From positions 62,001 through 126,000 of the forward strand of contig NZ_JAFKFX010000025.1 in assembly GCF_017308075.1 (NCBI RefSeq): 64,000 nucleotides of DNA. The letters run 5' to 3'. Within the stretch, counting starts at the first letter, position 1. Every line of letters starts with the position of its first letter. This document shows positions 43,829 through 52,015 of the stretch, piece by piece. The translations under genes and the position numbers were made by a program. Under the pieces are notes generated by a model. It searched no databases. It was not told the origin of the DNA and saw nothing but the letters and a program-made list of their open reading frames with translations. The stretch comes from Allobosea sp. (GTDB lineage Bacteria > Pseudomonadota > Alphaproteobacteria > Rhizobiales > Beijerinckiaceae).

Positions 43829-45145
43829 TCAGACGCCCTCGGTCACCCGCCGCCAGAACCCGGAGGAAAAGCCGGGATCGATATGGCGGGCGAAATCCCG
43901 CCAGTGCGGGAAGGACGCTGCAAAAGTGGCCGGCGACATGCGCGCATCCTTGTAAGGGTTGACACGCCCGCCGGCCGAGATCGCGATGCGGTCGAGCTCG
44001 TCGAGCAACCGCAAGGTACGCTCGCCGCGATGCGGAAAATCGAGCGTCAGCGTCGCCCCGGCGATCGGAAACGACATCATCCCCGGCGACGGCACGTCGC
44101 CGAACAGCTTCAGCACCGTCAGGAATGAGCTCTCGCCGGCGCCGAGCGTCCGGCGCAGCATCGCCTCGACGGCGGCGCGGGCATCGGCCATCGGCACGGC
44201 GCACTGGAACTGGCGCAGCCCCTTCGGCCCATAGGCCCGGTTCCAGTTGCTCACCCGATCGAGCGGGTAGAAGAACGGCCGGTAGGGAATGCGCCGGGGC
44301 TCTGCCGTCTTCGGCTGAGCGGCGAGATACAGCGCATTGAAGGCGCTGAGCGTCAGCCGGTTGATCAGCGAGACCGGCGGCGTGATCGGGAAAGGCAGTG
44401 TCCGCGCAGCCTTGGGCGGCGGCGCCGAAGAGGCCGGAGCATGATTGGCCCGGAAGAACACCCCGCGCCCGAAGCTCCGGCCGCCGGCAGCTGAATCGAT
44501 CCAGGCGACGGTGTAGTCATGCGTCGCATCCGAGTCCGCCGCGATCTCGAAAAAGCGCTCCAGCCCCTCGAAACGGATCGCCTCCTGCAGCATCTCGCCG
44601 GATTCGACCCTCATCAATTGCAGCGTCACCTGCGTGACGAGGCCGGTCAGCCCCATGCCGCCGATGGTCGCGGCGAAAAGGTCGGCGTGCTCGGCCGGCG
44701 AGCAGGTCAGGCGCGCCCCGTCCGAGCGGGCAAGTTCGAAGGACAGCACATGCCGGCCGAAGGTTCCGGCGCGGTGGTGGTTCTTGCCGTGGACGTCGTT
44801 GGCGAGCGCCCCACCGATGGTGACGAAGCAGGTGCCCGGCGTCACCGGCGGGAACCAGCCGAGCGGCACCGCGCGCTCCAACACCTCGTCGAGCAGGACG
44901 CCGGCCTCGCAGACCATCACCCCGCTCGTCTCATCGAAGGAGAGGATGCGTCCGAGCCGGCGCGCCGCGATCAGCCCGCCGCCATCGTTCAGACAGGAAT
45001 CGCCATAGGAGCGGCCATTGCCATAGGCGAGCACCGGGACATCCTGCGCAGCCGGAGCGGCGAGCCAGTCGGCCGGTTCGAGCAGCTCCGAGCCATGCGT
45101 GCGCAGCCCGCCCCAGGAGCGAAGATCGGCGGACCGGCCTTTCAC
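43829..45145 (-). CDS. FAD-dependent oxidoreductase resembling decaprenylphosphoryl-ribose oxidase (DprE1)
   Basis: 438 residues, VAO/PCMH fold. The FAD-binding N-domain has AYGNGRSYGDSCLN and PGTCFVTIGGALANDVHGKNHHRAGTFG, both very like DprE1, which oxidises the 2-position of decaprenyl-phosphoryl-ribose in D-arabinan precursor synthesis. The C-terminal substrate domain includes AGGRVNPYKDARMSP. The start is a GTG that overlaps the stop of the UbiA-like gene by four bases (GTGA). The partner DprE2 reductase is not seen next to it. Comparison is from memory; the polyprenyl and sugar in this organism are not established. Confidence 0.82.
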   Translation of the reverse strand: MKGRSADLRSWGGLRTHGSELLEPADWLAAPAAQDVPVLAYGNGRSYGDSCLNDGGGLIAARRLGRILSFDETSGVMVCEAGVLLDEVLERAVPLGWFPPVTPGTCFVTIGGALANDVHGKNHHRAGTFGRHVLSFELARSDGARLTCSPAEHADLFAATIGGMGLTGLVTQVTLQLMRVESGEMLQEAIRFEGLERFFEIAADSDATHDYTVAWIDSAAGGRSFGRGVFFRANHAPASSAPPPKAARTLPFPITPPVSLINRLTLSAFNALYLAAQPKTAEPRRIPYRPFFYPLDRVSNWNRAYGPKGLRQFQCAVPMADARAAVEAMLRRTLGAGESSFLTVLKLFGDVPSPGMMSFPIAGATLTLDFPHRGERTLRLLDELDRIAISAGGRVNPYKDARMSPATFAASFPHWRDFARHIDPGFSSGFWRRVTEGV

Positions 45146-46032
45146 GGCAGGACCGAGGCGGCGACCATGATGACGACGACGACCGCCCCCATCAGCTGGC
45201 TGCGCCAGTCACGGATCATGAACACCAGCGGATCGTCCGGCATCTGGCCGCGCCGGGCCATGAACCAGATCCGCGCCATCTGGTAGAGCACGATCGGGCA
45301 GATCAGCCAGATCAGCTGCGGATAGCGGTAGAGCTCCTTGACCGCGGCACTGTCGACATAGAGCGCCATGATCAGCGCACAGGTGCAGCCCGAGGCCATG
45401 CCGAGCTGGGAGAGCGCCTCGATATCCTCGGCATGATAGCCACGCCCGGCCTTCTTCAACCCGGACTGGTCCTGGGTGATGCGCAATTCGGCATAGCGCT
45501 TCACCAGCGCCAGGCTGAGGAAAAGGAACATCGAGAAGGCGAGCAGCCAGGACGAGAGCGGGATAGCAGCCGCCGCATTGCCGGCAAGGATGCGCAAAGT
45601 GTGCAGCGCCGCGAGGCCGAGCACATCGACGAGCAGCTTGCGCTTGAGGAAGAACAGATAGGCCAGCGCCAGCACGAGATAGGCGCCGAGCGCTAAAAGA
45701 TAGAGATCCGGGCGCGGCAGGAACCAGGCGAGCCCGAAGGCCACGATCATCAGGCCTGGCACCATCGCATAGGCCTGCGCCTTGGTGATCTCGCCGGCTG
45801 CGAGCGGGCGCTTGCACTTGGTCGGGTGGCGCCGGTCGGCCTCGACGTCGACGATGTCGTTCAGGAGGTAGATCGAGGAGGCCAGCAGCGAGAACGAGAT
45901 GAAGGCGATTGCGCCATAGGCGACGGCGTGGACGTCGAAGACGTCGTGATTGAGCAGGATCGGGACGAAGACGAGGCCGTTCTTGAGCCAGTGATGCGGT
46001 CGCATCGCCCGGATGATCGCCGGAATCGCCAT
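45142..46032 (-). CDS. UbiA-family prenyltransferase resembling decaprenyl-phosphate phosphoribosyltransferase
   Basis: 296 residues, about eight to nine membrane helices. The metal/diphosphate motif NDIVDVEADRRHPTKCKRP is that of the Rv3806c/NoeC-like branch of the UbiA superfamily, which attaches 5-phosphoribose to decaprenyl phosphate; RPHHWLKNGLVFVP at the N-terminus is also typical. It is upstream of and overlapping the DprE1-like gene, the same pairing used for decaprenyl-phospho-arabinose in mycobacteria and, via noe genes, for arabinosylated Nod factor in Azorhizobium. The ATG at 46032 is chosen as the family start; a longer frame adds 49 atypical residues. Confidence 0.85.
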   Translation of the reverse strand: MAIPAIIRAMRPHHWLKNGLVFVPILLNHDVFDVHAVAYGAIAFISFSLLASSIYLLNDIVDVEADRRHPTKCKRPLAAGEITKAQAYAMVPGLMIVAFGLAWFLPRPDLYLLALGAYLVLALAYLFFLKRKLLVDVLGLAALHTLRILAGNAAAAIPLSSWLLAFSMFLFLSLALVKRYAELRITQDQSGLKKAGRGYHAEDIEALSQLGMASGCTCALIMALYVDSAAVKELYRYPQLIWLICPIVLYQMARIWFMARRGQMPDDPLVFMIRDWRSQLMGAVVVVIMVAASVLP

Positions 46033-46233
46033 GGCTCTGTTTTTTCCCGTCGTTTTCGCGGCATTCCGCGCCTCCGACGGTCCAACAGCGTCAGTACCCA
46101 CCGAAATCACGCCTCCATTGGCGTGCATCAATGGCGAGAAAATCCTAATTCCGCGTAGTGACCAACCGTCAGCGGTCAAGCTTCGGCCATCATACTTAAT
46201 GTTTTTGCCCGAACGGCCGCAGCCGGAGATGGC

Positions 46234-47316
46234 TCAGCGACCGGGCTCGACCTGCATGATGCCGTCCTTCGGCGCCGCCCAGCGCAGCTCGCCCAGCCGC
46301 AGCATCGCATTCACATGGGCGAAGACCTCGCTGAAGGCGAAGCTGAGCTGGTGCGGATCGAGCGGGCGGGTGAACATCACCGGCACGAGCGCAGCGACCG
46401 AATGCGGCCCGTGCGCCACGGCTTCCGCGATCAGCCGGCAGCGTTCGCCATGATGCTCTGCGAGCTCGGCGCAGCGTGCCTGCAGGCCACGGAACGGCAA
46501 TTGATGCCCGGGCAGGACCAGCGTCTCCGGCGGGATCGCCGCCGCGATGGCGCGTAGCGAGCGCAGATAGAGCCCGAGCGGATCGCCCTCGGGGTCGACC
46601 GCCCAGACGCTGATATTCGGCGTGATCTTGGCCAGGACCTGGTCGGCGGCGAGGAAGATGCCGGCCTCGGCGCAATGGAACATCAACTGCTCCGGCGCAT
46701 GCCCGTCGCCCGCCAGCACCGAGAAATCGCGCCCGCCGATCCTCAGCACATCGCCGGCGACGACGCGGGTGAAAGTCGGCGGCAGCGGCGTCACCATGCG
46801 CAGATAGCCGTGGCCGAGCGTCGAGACGACTTCGGTGACCTGCGCGTCGAGACCATGGCGCAGGTAGAAATCCTTGTAGACCGGTGCCTCGGAGGCGCCC
46901 GGGCTCAGCGAGATGTTGAGACAGCCGAGATAGCTGGTCTGGCTGGTCAGGAGCGGGGTATCGAACTGCTCGTGAAGCCAGCCGGCGAGGCCGATATGGT
47001 CCGGATGGTAATGCGTCACGAACAGCCGCGTCAGGCGCCTTCCGGCGAGCGGGCCGGAGGTCAAGGCGAGCCAGGCGGCCTTGGTCGCGGCATCGCCGAT
47101 GCCGGTATCGATCACCGCCCAGCCATCGCCGTCCTCGATCAGGTAGATGTTGACGTGGTCGAGCCGGAAAGGCAGCGCGATGCGGGCCCAGAGCACGCCG
47201 GGCGCGACCTCGATCACCTGCCCCGGAGCCGGCGGTTCGGGAAAGGGAAAGCTCAGGCCCTGGCTGTCGATCGCGTTCAAAATGGTCACCCCTGAACAAT
47301 CTCCGCTCTGGCTCAT
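46234..47316 (-). CDS. Metallo-beta-lactamase-fold hydrolase
   Basis: 360 residues. The metal site THYHPDHIGLAG (HxHxDH) is intact; downstream His residues lie in GDGHAPEQLMF and VLPGHQLPF. The C-terminal helical part resembles the winged-helix tail of LACTB2-like and related hydrolases. Such enzymes act on RNA, acyl-CoA or lactones; no specific substrate can be named. The start at 47316 is the first ATG in family register. The gene diverges from the xerC-like gene and lies downstream (same strand) of no partner. Confidence 0.87.
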   Translation of the reverse strand: MSQSGDCSGVTILNAIDSQGLSFPFPEPPAPGQVIEVAPGVLWARIALPFRLDHVNIYLIEDGDGWAVIDTGIGDAATKAAWLALTSGPLAGRRLTRLFVTHYHPDHIGLAGWLHEQFDTPLLTSQTSYLGCLNISLSPGASEAPVYKDFYLRHGLDAQVTEVVSTLGHGYLRMVTPLPPTFTRVVAGDVLRIGGRDFSVLAGDGHAPEQLMFHCAEAGIFLAADQVLAKITPNISVWAVDPEGDPLGLYLRSLRAIAAAIPPETLVLPGHQLPFRGLQARCAELAEHHGERCRLIAEAVAHGPHSVAALVPVMFTRPLDPHQLSFAFSEVFAHVNAMLRLGELRWAAPKDGIMQVEPGR

Positions 47317-47449
47317 AGCAGCGGTCGCAGGCCGCGGGAATGCCGGCAAACACGATGGCGGCCATCGCTCCTGGTTATGAGGACGACCGCAAGGTCCAAG
47401 CGGCACTGACGCACAGCGCTTGTTAAGGCGCGCGCGCCATGATCGGAAC

Positions 47450-48373
47450 ATGAGCGATTTCGACACCTTGCAGCGCGACTGGCTCGCCCATCTCGGGCAT
47501 GAGCGCCGGCTTTCGCCGAAGACGCTCGAAGCCTATGGCCGCGATCTCAACCAGTTCCGCGCCTTCCTCGATGAACATCTCGGTGCTTCGCCCGACCTCA
47601 AGGCCGTCGCGGCGCTGAAGCCCGCCGATCTGCGCGCCTTTCTCGGCCAGCGCCGCCGCGACGGTGCCGGCAACCGCACCTTGATGCGCCAGCTCGCGGC
47701 CCTGCGTTCGCTCGCCCGCTTCGGCGAACGCGACGGCCGGCTCAGCGCCGCCGCTTTCGCCGCGACGCGCGGCCCGCGCCTCGGCAAGGGCCTGCCGCGC
47801 CCGCTCGATGCGAGGGCAGCCGCCGCCGTCACCAAGGCGGATTCCCGCATCGGCGAGGATCGGCCCGACTGGGTGCTGGCGCGCGACGCCGCCGTGCTCT
47901 CGCTGCTCTATGGCAGCGGCCTGCGCATTTCCGAGGCCCTCGGCCTGAAGCGCGCCCAAGCCCCGGCCAGCTCCGGCGACGCCCTGACCGTGCTCGGCAA
48001 GGGCGGCAAGACCAGAATGGTGCCGGTGCTGCCGGTCGTCGTCGACGCCGTTGCGCAGTATCTCGCGCAATGCCCCTGGCGGCTCGAGCCGGACGGGCCA
48101 CTCTTCGTCGGGGTCAAGGGCGGGCCGCTCTCGCCGCGCATCATCCAGCTCGCGGTCGAAGGCCTGCGCGGCTCGCTCGGCCTGCCCGGCAGCGCAACCC
48201 CGCATGCGCTGCGCCACTCTTTCGCCACGCATCTGCTCGGCCGCGGCGGCGATCTGCGCGCAATCCAGGAACTGCTCGGCCACGCCTCCCTCTCGACGAC
48301 GCAGGTCTACACCCGCATCGATTCCAGCCGGCTGCTCGCCGCCTATGACGCCGCCCACCCCCGCGCCCGTTGA
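47450..48373 (+). CDS. xerC: Tyrosine recombinase XerC
   Basis: 307 residues, XerC/D architecture: a SAM-like N-terminal core-binding domain (DTLQRDWLAHLGHERRLSPKTLEAYGRDLNQF) and a C-terminal catalytic domain with Arg in GLRISEALGL, His-x-x-Arg in HALRHSFATHLL, and LGHASLSTTQVYTRI containing the second His and nucleophilic Tyr. It probably resolves chromosome dimers at dif with XerD. XerC is chosen over XerD from overall resemblance only. No mobile-element context is seen, so it looks like the housekeeping copy. Confidence 0.88.
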   Translation: MSDFDTLQRDWLAHLGHERRLSPKTLEAYGRDLNQFRAFLDEHLGASPDLKAVAALKPADLRAFLGQRRRDGAGNRTLMRQLAALRSLARFGERDGRLSAAAFAATRGPRLGKGLPRPLDARAAAAVTKADSRIGEDRPDWVLARDAAVLSLLYGSGLRISEALGLKRAQAPASSGDALTVLGKGGKTRMVPVLPVVVDAVAQYLAQCPWRLEPDGPLFVGVKGGPLSPRIIQLAVEGLRGSLGLPGSATPHALRHSFATHLLGRGGDLRAIQELLGHASLSTTQVYTRIDSSRLLAAYDAAHPRAR

Positions 48374-48458
48374 TAACGCCTGACCCTACGGAAATCCCGC
48401 TTGATTCCGCGCCGCAACCGGATGATCTGCGCTGCGCGATCCCCGGGGAATCAGGTCC

Positions 48459-49040
48459 ATGGCTGCAGCTACCCAAGACGTCACCGAGGAGAGCACGACC
48501 GGGAGCAGGGTCAACAAGCGCATCGCCCTGCTGATCGCGATCCTCGCGCTGATGCTGGCCTTCGCCGAGATCGGCGGCAAGAACGCCGAGCAGGACGCGC
48601 TCGCCAGGAACATCGAGGCCTCCAATCTCTGGGCCTTCTTCCAGGCCAAGACCATTCGCGGCACCACCTTGCGCACCGCCGCCGAGGCGATGGAGGTCGA
48701 GCTCGCCGGCACGACCGAGCCGGCCACCCGCGAGCGGTTGCAGAAACGCATCGATGGCTGGAAGGCGACGATCGCCCGCTACGACACCGAACCCGAAACC
48801 CAGGAAGGCCGCAAGGAGCTGATCGCCCGCGCCAAGGCGGCGGAAGCCCGACGCGACATCTCCAGCGCCCGCGACGACAAATACGACATCGTCTCCGGCC
48901 TGCTCCAGATCGCCATCGTGATCTCCTCGGCGGCGATCATCACCGGCGTCGCCATGCTGGCCTGGACCGGCGGCGCCCTCGGCCTGCTCGGCCTTGGCCT
49001 GATGGTGCTGGCCGAGCTCGCGCCGACCGCGCTGTTCTGA
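48459..49040 (+). CDS. DUF4337 family membrane protein
   Basis: 193 residues. TM1 is at about 20-38 (IALLIAILALMLAFAEIGG), followed by the family block NAEQDALARNIEASNLWAFFQAKTIRGTTLRTAAEAME, a coiled-coil domain, then two C-terminal helices (LLQIAIVISSAAIITGVAML, LGLLGLGLMVLAELAP). This matches DUF4337 proteins of proteobacteria; function is not known to me. It is downstream of xerC after 85 bases. Confidence 0.85.
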   Translation: MAAATQDVTEESTTGSRVNKRIALLIAILALMLAFAEIGGKNAEQDALARNIEASNLWAFFQAKTIRGTTLRTAAEAMEVELAGTTEPATRERLQKRIDGWKATIARYDTEPETQEGRKELIARAKAAEARRDISSARDDKYDIVSGLLQIAIVISSAAIITGVAMLAWTGGALGLLGLGLMVLAELAPTALF

Positions 49041-49100
49041 AGGCCGTTCGCCTCCCCTCACCGCTCATCCTGAGGAGCTGACGGGCCGGGATGCGGCCGC

Positions 49101-49901
49101 TCAGTAGTGGATCGCCCCCCGCGTGCCGCCGCCGGCGGCGATGGCGTCGCCATTCACCGCGACGCTGCGCGGCGAGGCCAGGAAGGCGACGAGGTCGGCG
49201 ATCTCCGCCGCGTCGACCAGGCGGCCGATCGAGACATTGGCGGCCGCGCGGCGCTCCATCTCGGCCGCATCGACGCCGGCATCGGCGGCCCGCGCCGCGA
49301 ACATGCCCGCCGTCTTCTCGGTGCGCGTCACGCCGGGATGCACCACGGTGACATTGATCCCCTTCGGGCCGAGCTCGTCGGCGAGGTTCTTGGTCAGCGC
49401 CGCCACGGCGACATTGCGGATCGAGCTGATGGCCGAGCCGGTCATCCGCGCATTGAGGCCGCTGATATTGATGATCCTGCCCCAGCCATTGGCGGCCATG
49501 ATCGGCGCCGCCTCGCGGGCCGTGCGCAGATAGCCCATCACCTTGACGTTGACGTCGTCCCAGAACAGCGCGTCGGTGATCTCGGCGAGCTTGGGCGGCA
49601 CCGCCTGGCTCGCCGGCCGCGCCGCGGCATTGACCAGGATGTCGAGCCCGCCGAGCGCGGCGACCGTGCCGGTGACGAGCGCCTTCACCGAGGCATCGAG
49701 CTGCGTGTCAACGGCGAGCCCGACGACCTTGCGCCCGCTCTCCTGCGCCAGTTCGGCCGCGGCAGCGTCGAGCTCCGCCTGATTGCGGGCGGCGATGACG
49801 ACATCGACGCCTTCCAGCGCCAATTGCCGCGCAATCGCACGACCGATCCCTTTGCTGCCCCCGGTAACGAGGGCACGCTTGCCGCTGAGCTTCAGATCCA
49901 T
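49101..49901 (-). CDS. SDR-family protein lacking the catalytic Tyr-Lys pair
   Basis: 266 residues of classical SDR length. The cofactor loop TGGSKGIGRAIA and the NAA-type segment (VNAAARP in place of NNAG) are present, but where SDRs have YxxxK the sequence reads S-S-I-R-N within GSAISSIRNVAVAALTKNLADELGPKGINV, so the Tyr and Lys positions are Ser and Asn. It may bind NAD(P) without classical catalysis or use another mechanism. It is divergent from the ArsR operon. ATG at 49901; a longer frame adds 50 residues that do not belong to the family. Confidence 0.85.
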   Translation of the reverse strand: MDLKLSGKRALVTGGSKGIGRAIARQLALEGVDVVIAARNQAELDAAAAELAQESGRKVVGLAVDTQLDASVKALVTGTVAALGGLDILVNAAARPASQAVPPKLAEITDALFWDDVNVKVMGYLRTAREAAPIMAANGWGRIINISGLNARMTGSAISSIRNVAVAALTKNLADELGPKGINVTVVHPGVTRTEKTAGMFAARAADAGVDAAEMERRAAANVSIGRLVDAAEIADLVAFLASPRSVAVNGDAIAAGGGTRGAIHY

Positions 49902-50043
49902 GGTGAGGTTCCCCAGAAGGCGGACCGCAGCGCGGCGCCGGCACCGCCGTCGCCCCCGCGTTTTCCAGTGCATCGTGCTGGACCGCCACGATGCGGTCCA
50001 GCACCCGCGACGCGCCTCCGCCCTGCACCGTCGACGCATGCGC

Positions 50044-50074
50044 TTGACCAATTCATATCTCTATGGTTATGAAT
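50044..50074 (+). promoter_or_regulatory. Promoter and operator of the ArsR-led operon
   Basis: TTGACC (50044-50049), 17 bases, then TTATGA (50067-50072) is a good promoter candidate. ATTCATA (50051-50057) and TATGAAT (50068-50074) are perfect 7-base arms with a 10-base spacer overlapping the spacer and -10, resembling ArsR-family sites. Binding would block transcription, consistent with autorepression. Confidence 0.65.
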
Positions 50075-50101
50075 CAAATCATAGCCAATGAGTTATAGAT
50101 C

Positions 50102-50428
50102 ATGACACCGGTTGCTCACGACATCCTGTTCAGGACGCTCGCCGACCCGACCCGGCGGGCGATCTTCGAACGCCTCTGCCGCGACGGCGAACAGACCGTC
50201 GGCGCCCTGACGGCCCAGGCCGGGGTCTCGCAGCCGGCCGTGTCCAAGCACCTTGGCGTGCTGAAACAGGCCGGCCTGGTGCGCGACCGCCAGGAAGGTC
50301 GCCAGACCCATTACAGCCCCCAGATCGGGGCGCTCAGCCCCATGATCGACTGGACCAGCCAGATGATCGGCTTCTGGGAAGCACGCTTCGACGACCTCGA
50401 AAATTTGCTCGACAGGATGGACCAGTGA
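50102..50428 (+). CDS. ArsR-family regulator
   Basis: 108 residues, winged helix: HDILFRTLADPTRRAIFERLCRDGEQTVGALTAQAGVSQPAVSKHLGVLKQAGLVRDRQEGRQTHYS. It has no metal-binding Cys pair, so it belongs to the non-metal group often found with AHSA1 (START-like) proteins. It overlaps the downstream AHSA1 gene by four bases. It probably represses its own operon at the palindrome upstream. Confidence 0.92.
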   Translation: MTPVAHDILFRTLADPTRRAIFERLCRDGEQTVGALTAQAGVSQPAVSKHLGVLKQAGLVRDRQEGRQTHYSPQIGALSPMIDWTSQMIGFWEARFDDLENLLDRMDQ

Positions 50429-50856
50429 GCACCACCACCCCGCAGACGCGCTCGGTGATCGTCGAGCGCGAGATCGCCCATCCGCCGGAGAAACTCTGGC
50501 GCGCCCTGACCCAGCCGCATCTGATCGCGGAATGGCTGATGCGGAACGATTTCGTGCCGAGCCTCGGCCACCGCTTCAAGCTACATGGCGACTGGGGTGG
50601 CGTGCTCGATTGCGAAGTCCTCGCCATCGAGCCGAACCGCACGCTGTCCTACAGCTGGGACCTCGCCCATGAGGAGGCGGCCTTCAGCCTGAAGAGCGTG
50701 GTCACCTTCACGCTCTCTCCGACCCCTAAGGGCACGCTGCTGCGCATGGAACAGGTCGGCTTCCGGCCGGACCAGAAGCTGGCCTATGGCGGCGCAAGGA
50801 GCGGCTGGCCGCGCTTCTTCGACAAGCTCGAAGAGCTGCTCGCAAAAGCCGAATAG
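50425..50856 (+). CDS. AHSA1/SRPBCC domain protein
   Basis: 143 residues, START-like hydrophobic-cavity fold: SVIVEREIAHPPEKLWRALTQPHLIAEWLMRNDF, GHRFKLHGDWGGVLDCEVL, LSYSWDL. It starts at a GTG whose first four bases overlap the ArsR stop. ArsR and AHSA1 pairs are common; the ligand may be a small lipophilic molecule. The function is unknown. Confidence 0.9.
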   Translation: MSTTTPQTRSVIVEREIAHPPEKLWRALTQPHLIAEWLMRNDFVPSLGHRFKLHGDWGGVLDCEVLAIEPNRTLSYSWDLAHEEAAFSLKSVVTFTLSPTPKGTLLRMEQVGFRPDQKLAYGGARSGWPRFFDKLEELLAKAE

Positions 50857-50858
50857 CC

Positions 50859-51116
50859 ATGTCGCCCCACTCCGGTTTCAGGAAGGAGGCTTCGTTGACC
50901 TTGAACGGCTCCATTCGGCTGGCCCATCGCTGGCTGTCGATCATCTTCACCGCGACCGTCATCGCCAACTTCGTCGCCATGGCGCTGGGCGAGCCGCCGG
51001 CCTGGATCGTCTATTCCCCGCTGCTGCCGCTTTTCCTGATGATGGTCTCCGGGCTCTACATGTTCGTGCTGCCCTATGCTGCCGGTCGGCGGCAAGGGCG
51101 GCGGGCGGAAGGCTAG
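50859..51116 (+). CDS. Small membrane protein of the ArsR operon (85 aa)
   Basis: 85 residues with two membrane helices (LSIIFTATVIANFVAMAL and PLLPLFLMMVSGLYMFVLPY). It starts three bases after the preceding stop. The C-terminal tail is Arg-rich. It resembles short proteins accompanying ArsR/AHSA1 pairs. The role is unknown. Confidence 0.75.
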   Translation: MSPHSGFRKEASLTLNGSIRLAHRWLSIIFTATVIANFVAMALGEPPAWIVYSPLLPLFLMMVSGLYMFVLPYAAGRRQGRRAEG

Positions 51117-51126
51117 GAGCGAAGCT

Positions 51127-51579
51127 ATGGCCGGCAAGAGTTCGAAGGCGGCTACGAAGCCGAAAGCCGAAGACGCGCAACCCGTGCTCCTTTCGGGCGG
51201 CAATCCGCAGATCGCCAAGGGCTATGGCGAGGCGCCGATCCAGGCCTATATCGCCGCCATGCCAGGCTGGAAGAGCGGTCTCGGCACCCGGCTCGATGCG
51301 CTGATCAGCGCCGCTGTCCCCGGCGTCAGGAAGGCGGTGAAATGGAACTCGCCGCTCTACGGCGCCGACGAACAGAGCTTTTTCCTCGGCCTGCACTGTT
51401 TCGCGAAATACGTGAAAATCTCCTTCTTCCGCGGCGCCGCGCTCGACCCGCTGCCGCCCGGCCCCTCCAAGCAGAAGGAGGTGCGCTATCTCGATATCTA
51501 CGAGCAAGACGAACTCGACGAGGCCCAGTTCACCGCCTGGGTAAAGCAGGCAGCAGCCTTGCCGGGCGAGAAGATGTGA
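51127..51579 (+). CDS. DUF1801 protein
   Basis: 150 residues. The core EAPIQAYIAAMPGWKSGLGTRLDALISAAVPGVRKAVKWNSPLYGADEQSFFLGLHCFAKYVKISFF is the YdhG/DUF1801 fold, seen in small proteins with a frataxin-like shape. AGGAG seven bases before the ATG at 51127. It is 10 bases from the preceding gene, in the same operon. Function unknown. Confidence 0.87.
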   Translation: MAGKSSKAATKPKAEDAQPVLLSGGNPQIAKGYGEAPIQAYIAAMPGWKSGLGTRLDALISAAVPGVRKAVKWNSPLYGADEQSFFLGLHCFAKYVKISFFRGAALDPLPPGPSKQKEVRYLDIYEQDELDEAQFTAWVKQAAALPGEKM

Positions 51580-51601
51580 AGCGCGACAAGGAGATCGGTC
51601 G

Positions 51602-52015
51602 ATGCAGCAGGAGAACGACAAGCCCGGCGATGTCGCCTCCGCCTCCGCGTTGATCGACGCCCGGATCGCGGAACTGACCGACTGGCGCGGTGCGGCGCTG
51701 GCACAAGTCCGCGCCATCATCCGGCAGGCGGATCCGCAGGTGATCGAGAGCTGGAAATGGCGCGGCGTCCCGGTCTGGGAGCATGCCGGCATCCTCTGCA
51801 CCGGCGAGACCTACAAAAGCGCGGTGAAGCTGACCTTCGCCAAGGGCGCCTCGCTCCCCGATCCCGCCGGCCTGTTCAATGCGAGCCTCGACGGCAACAC
51901 AAGGCGCGCCATCGACATTCATGAAGGCGATGCGATCCACGAGGCAGCGCTTGCTGCGCTGATCCGCGCCGCCATGGCGCTGAATGCGGCGGGGAAGAAA
52001 ACGAAGAAGGCCTGA
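51602..52015 (+). CDS. Second DUF1801 protein
   Basis: 137 residues, with LIDARIAELTDWRGAALAQVRAIIRQADPQVIESWKWRGVPVWEHAGILCTGETYKSAVKLTF matching the same family as the gene before, although divergent, so the two may be an old tandem duplication. GGAG lies about nine bases upstream. Its stop abuts the stop of the convergent amidase gene directly. Confidence 0.85.
   Translation: MQQENDKPGDVASASALIDARIAELTDWRGAALAQVRAIIRQADPQVIESWKWRGVPVWEHAGILCTGETYKSAVKLTFAKGASLPDPAGLFNASLDGNTRRAIDIHEGDAIHEAALAALIRAAMALNAAGKKTKKA

Noticed and set aside
47450-48373. Phage or integron integrase
   Set aside because: Length, N-terminal domain and lack of mobile context fit the housekeeping XerC type.
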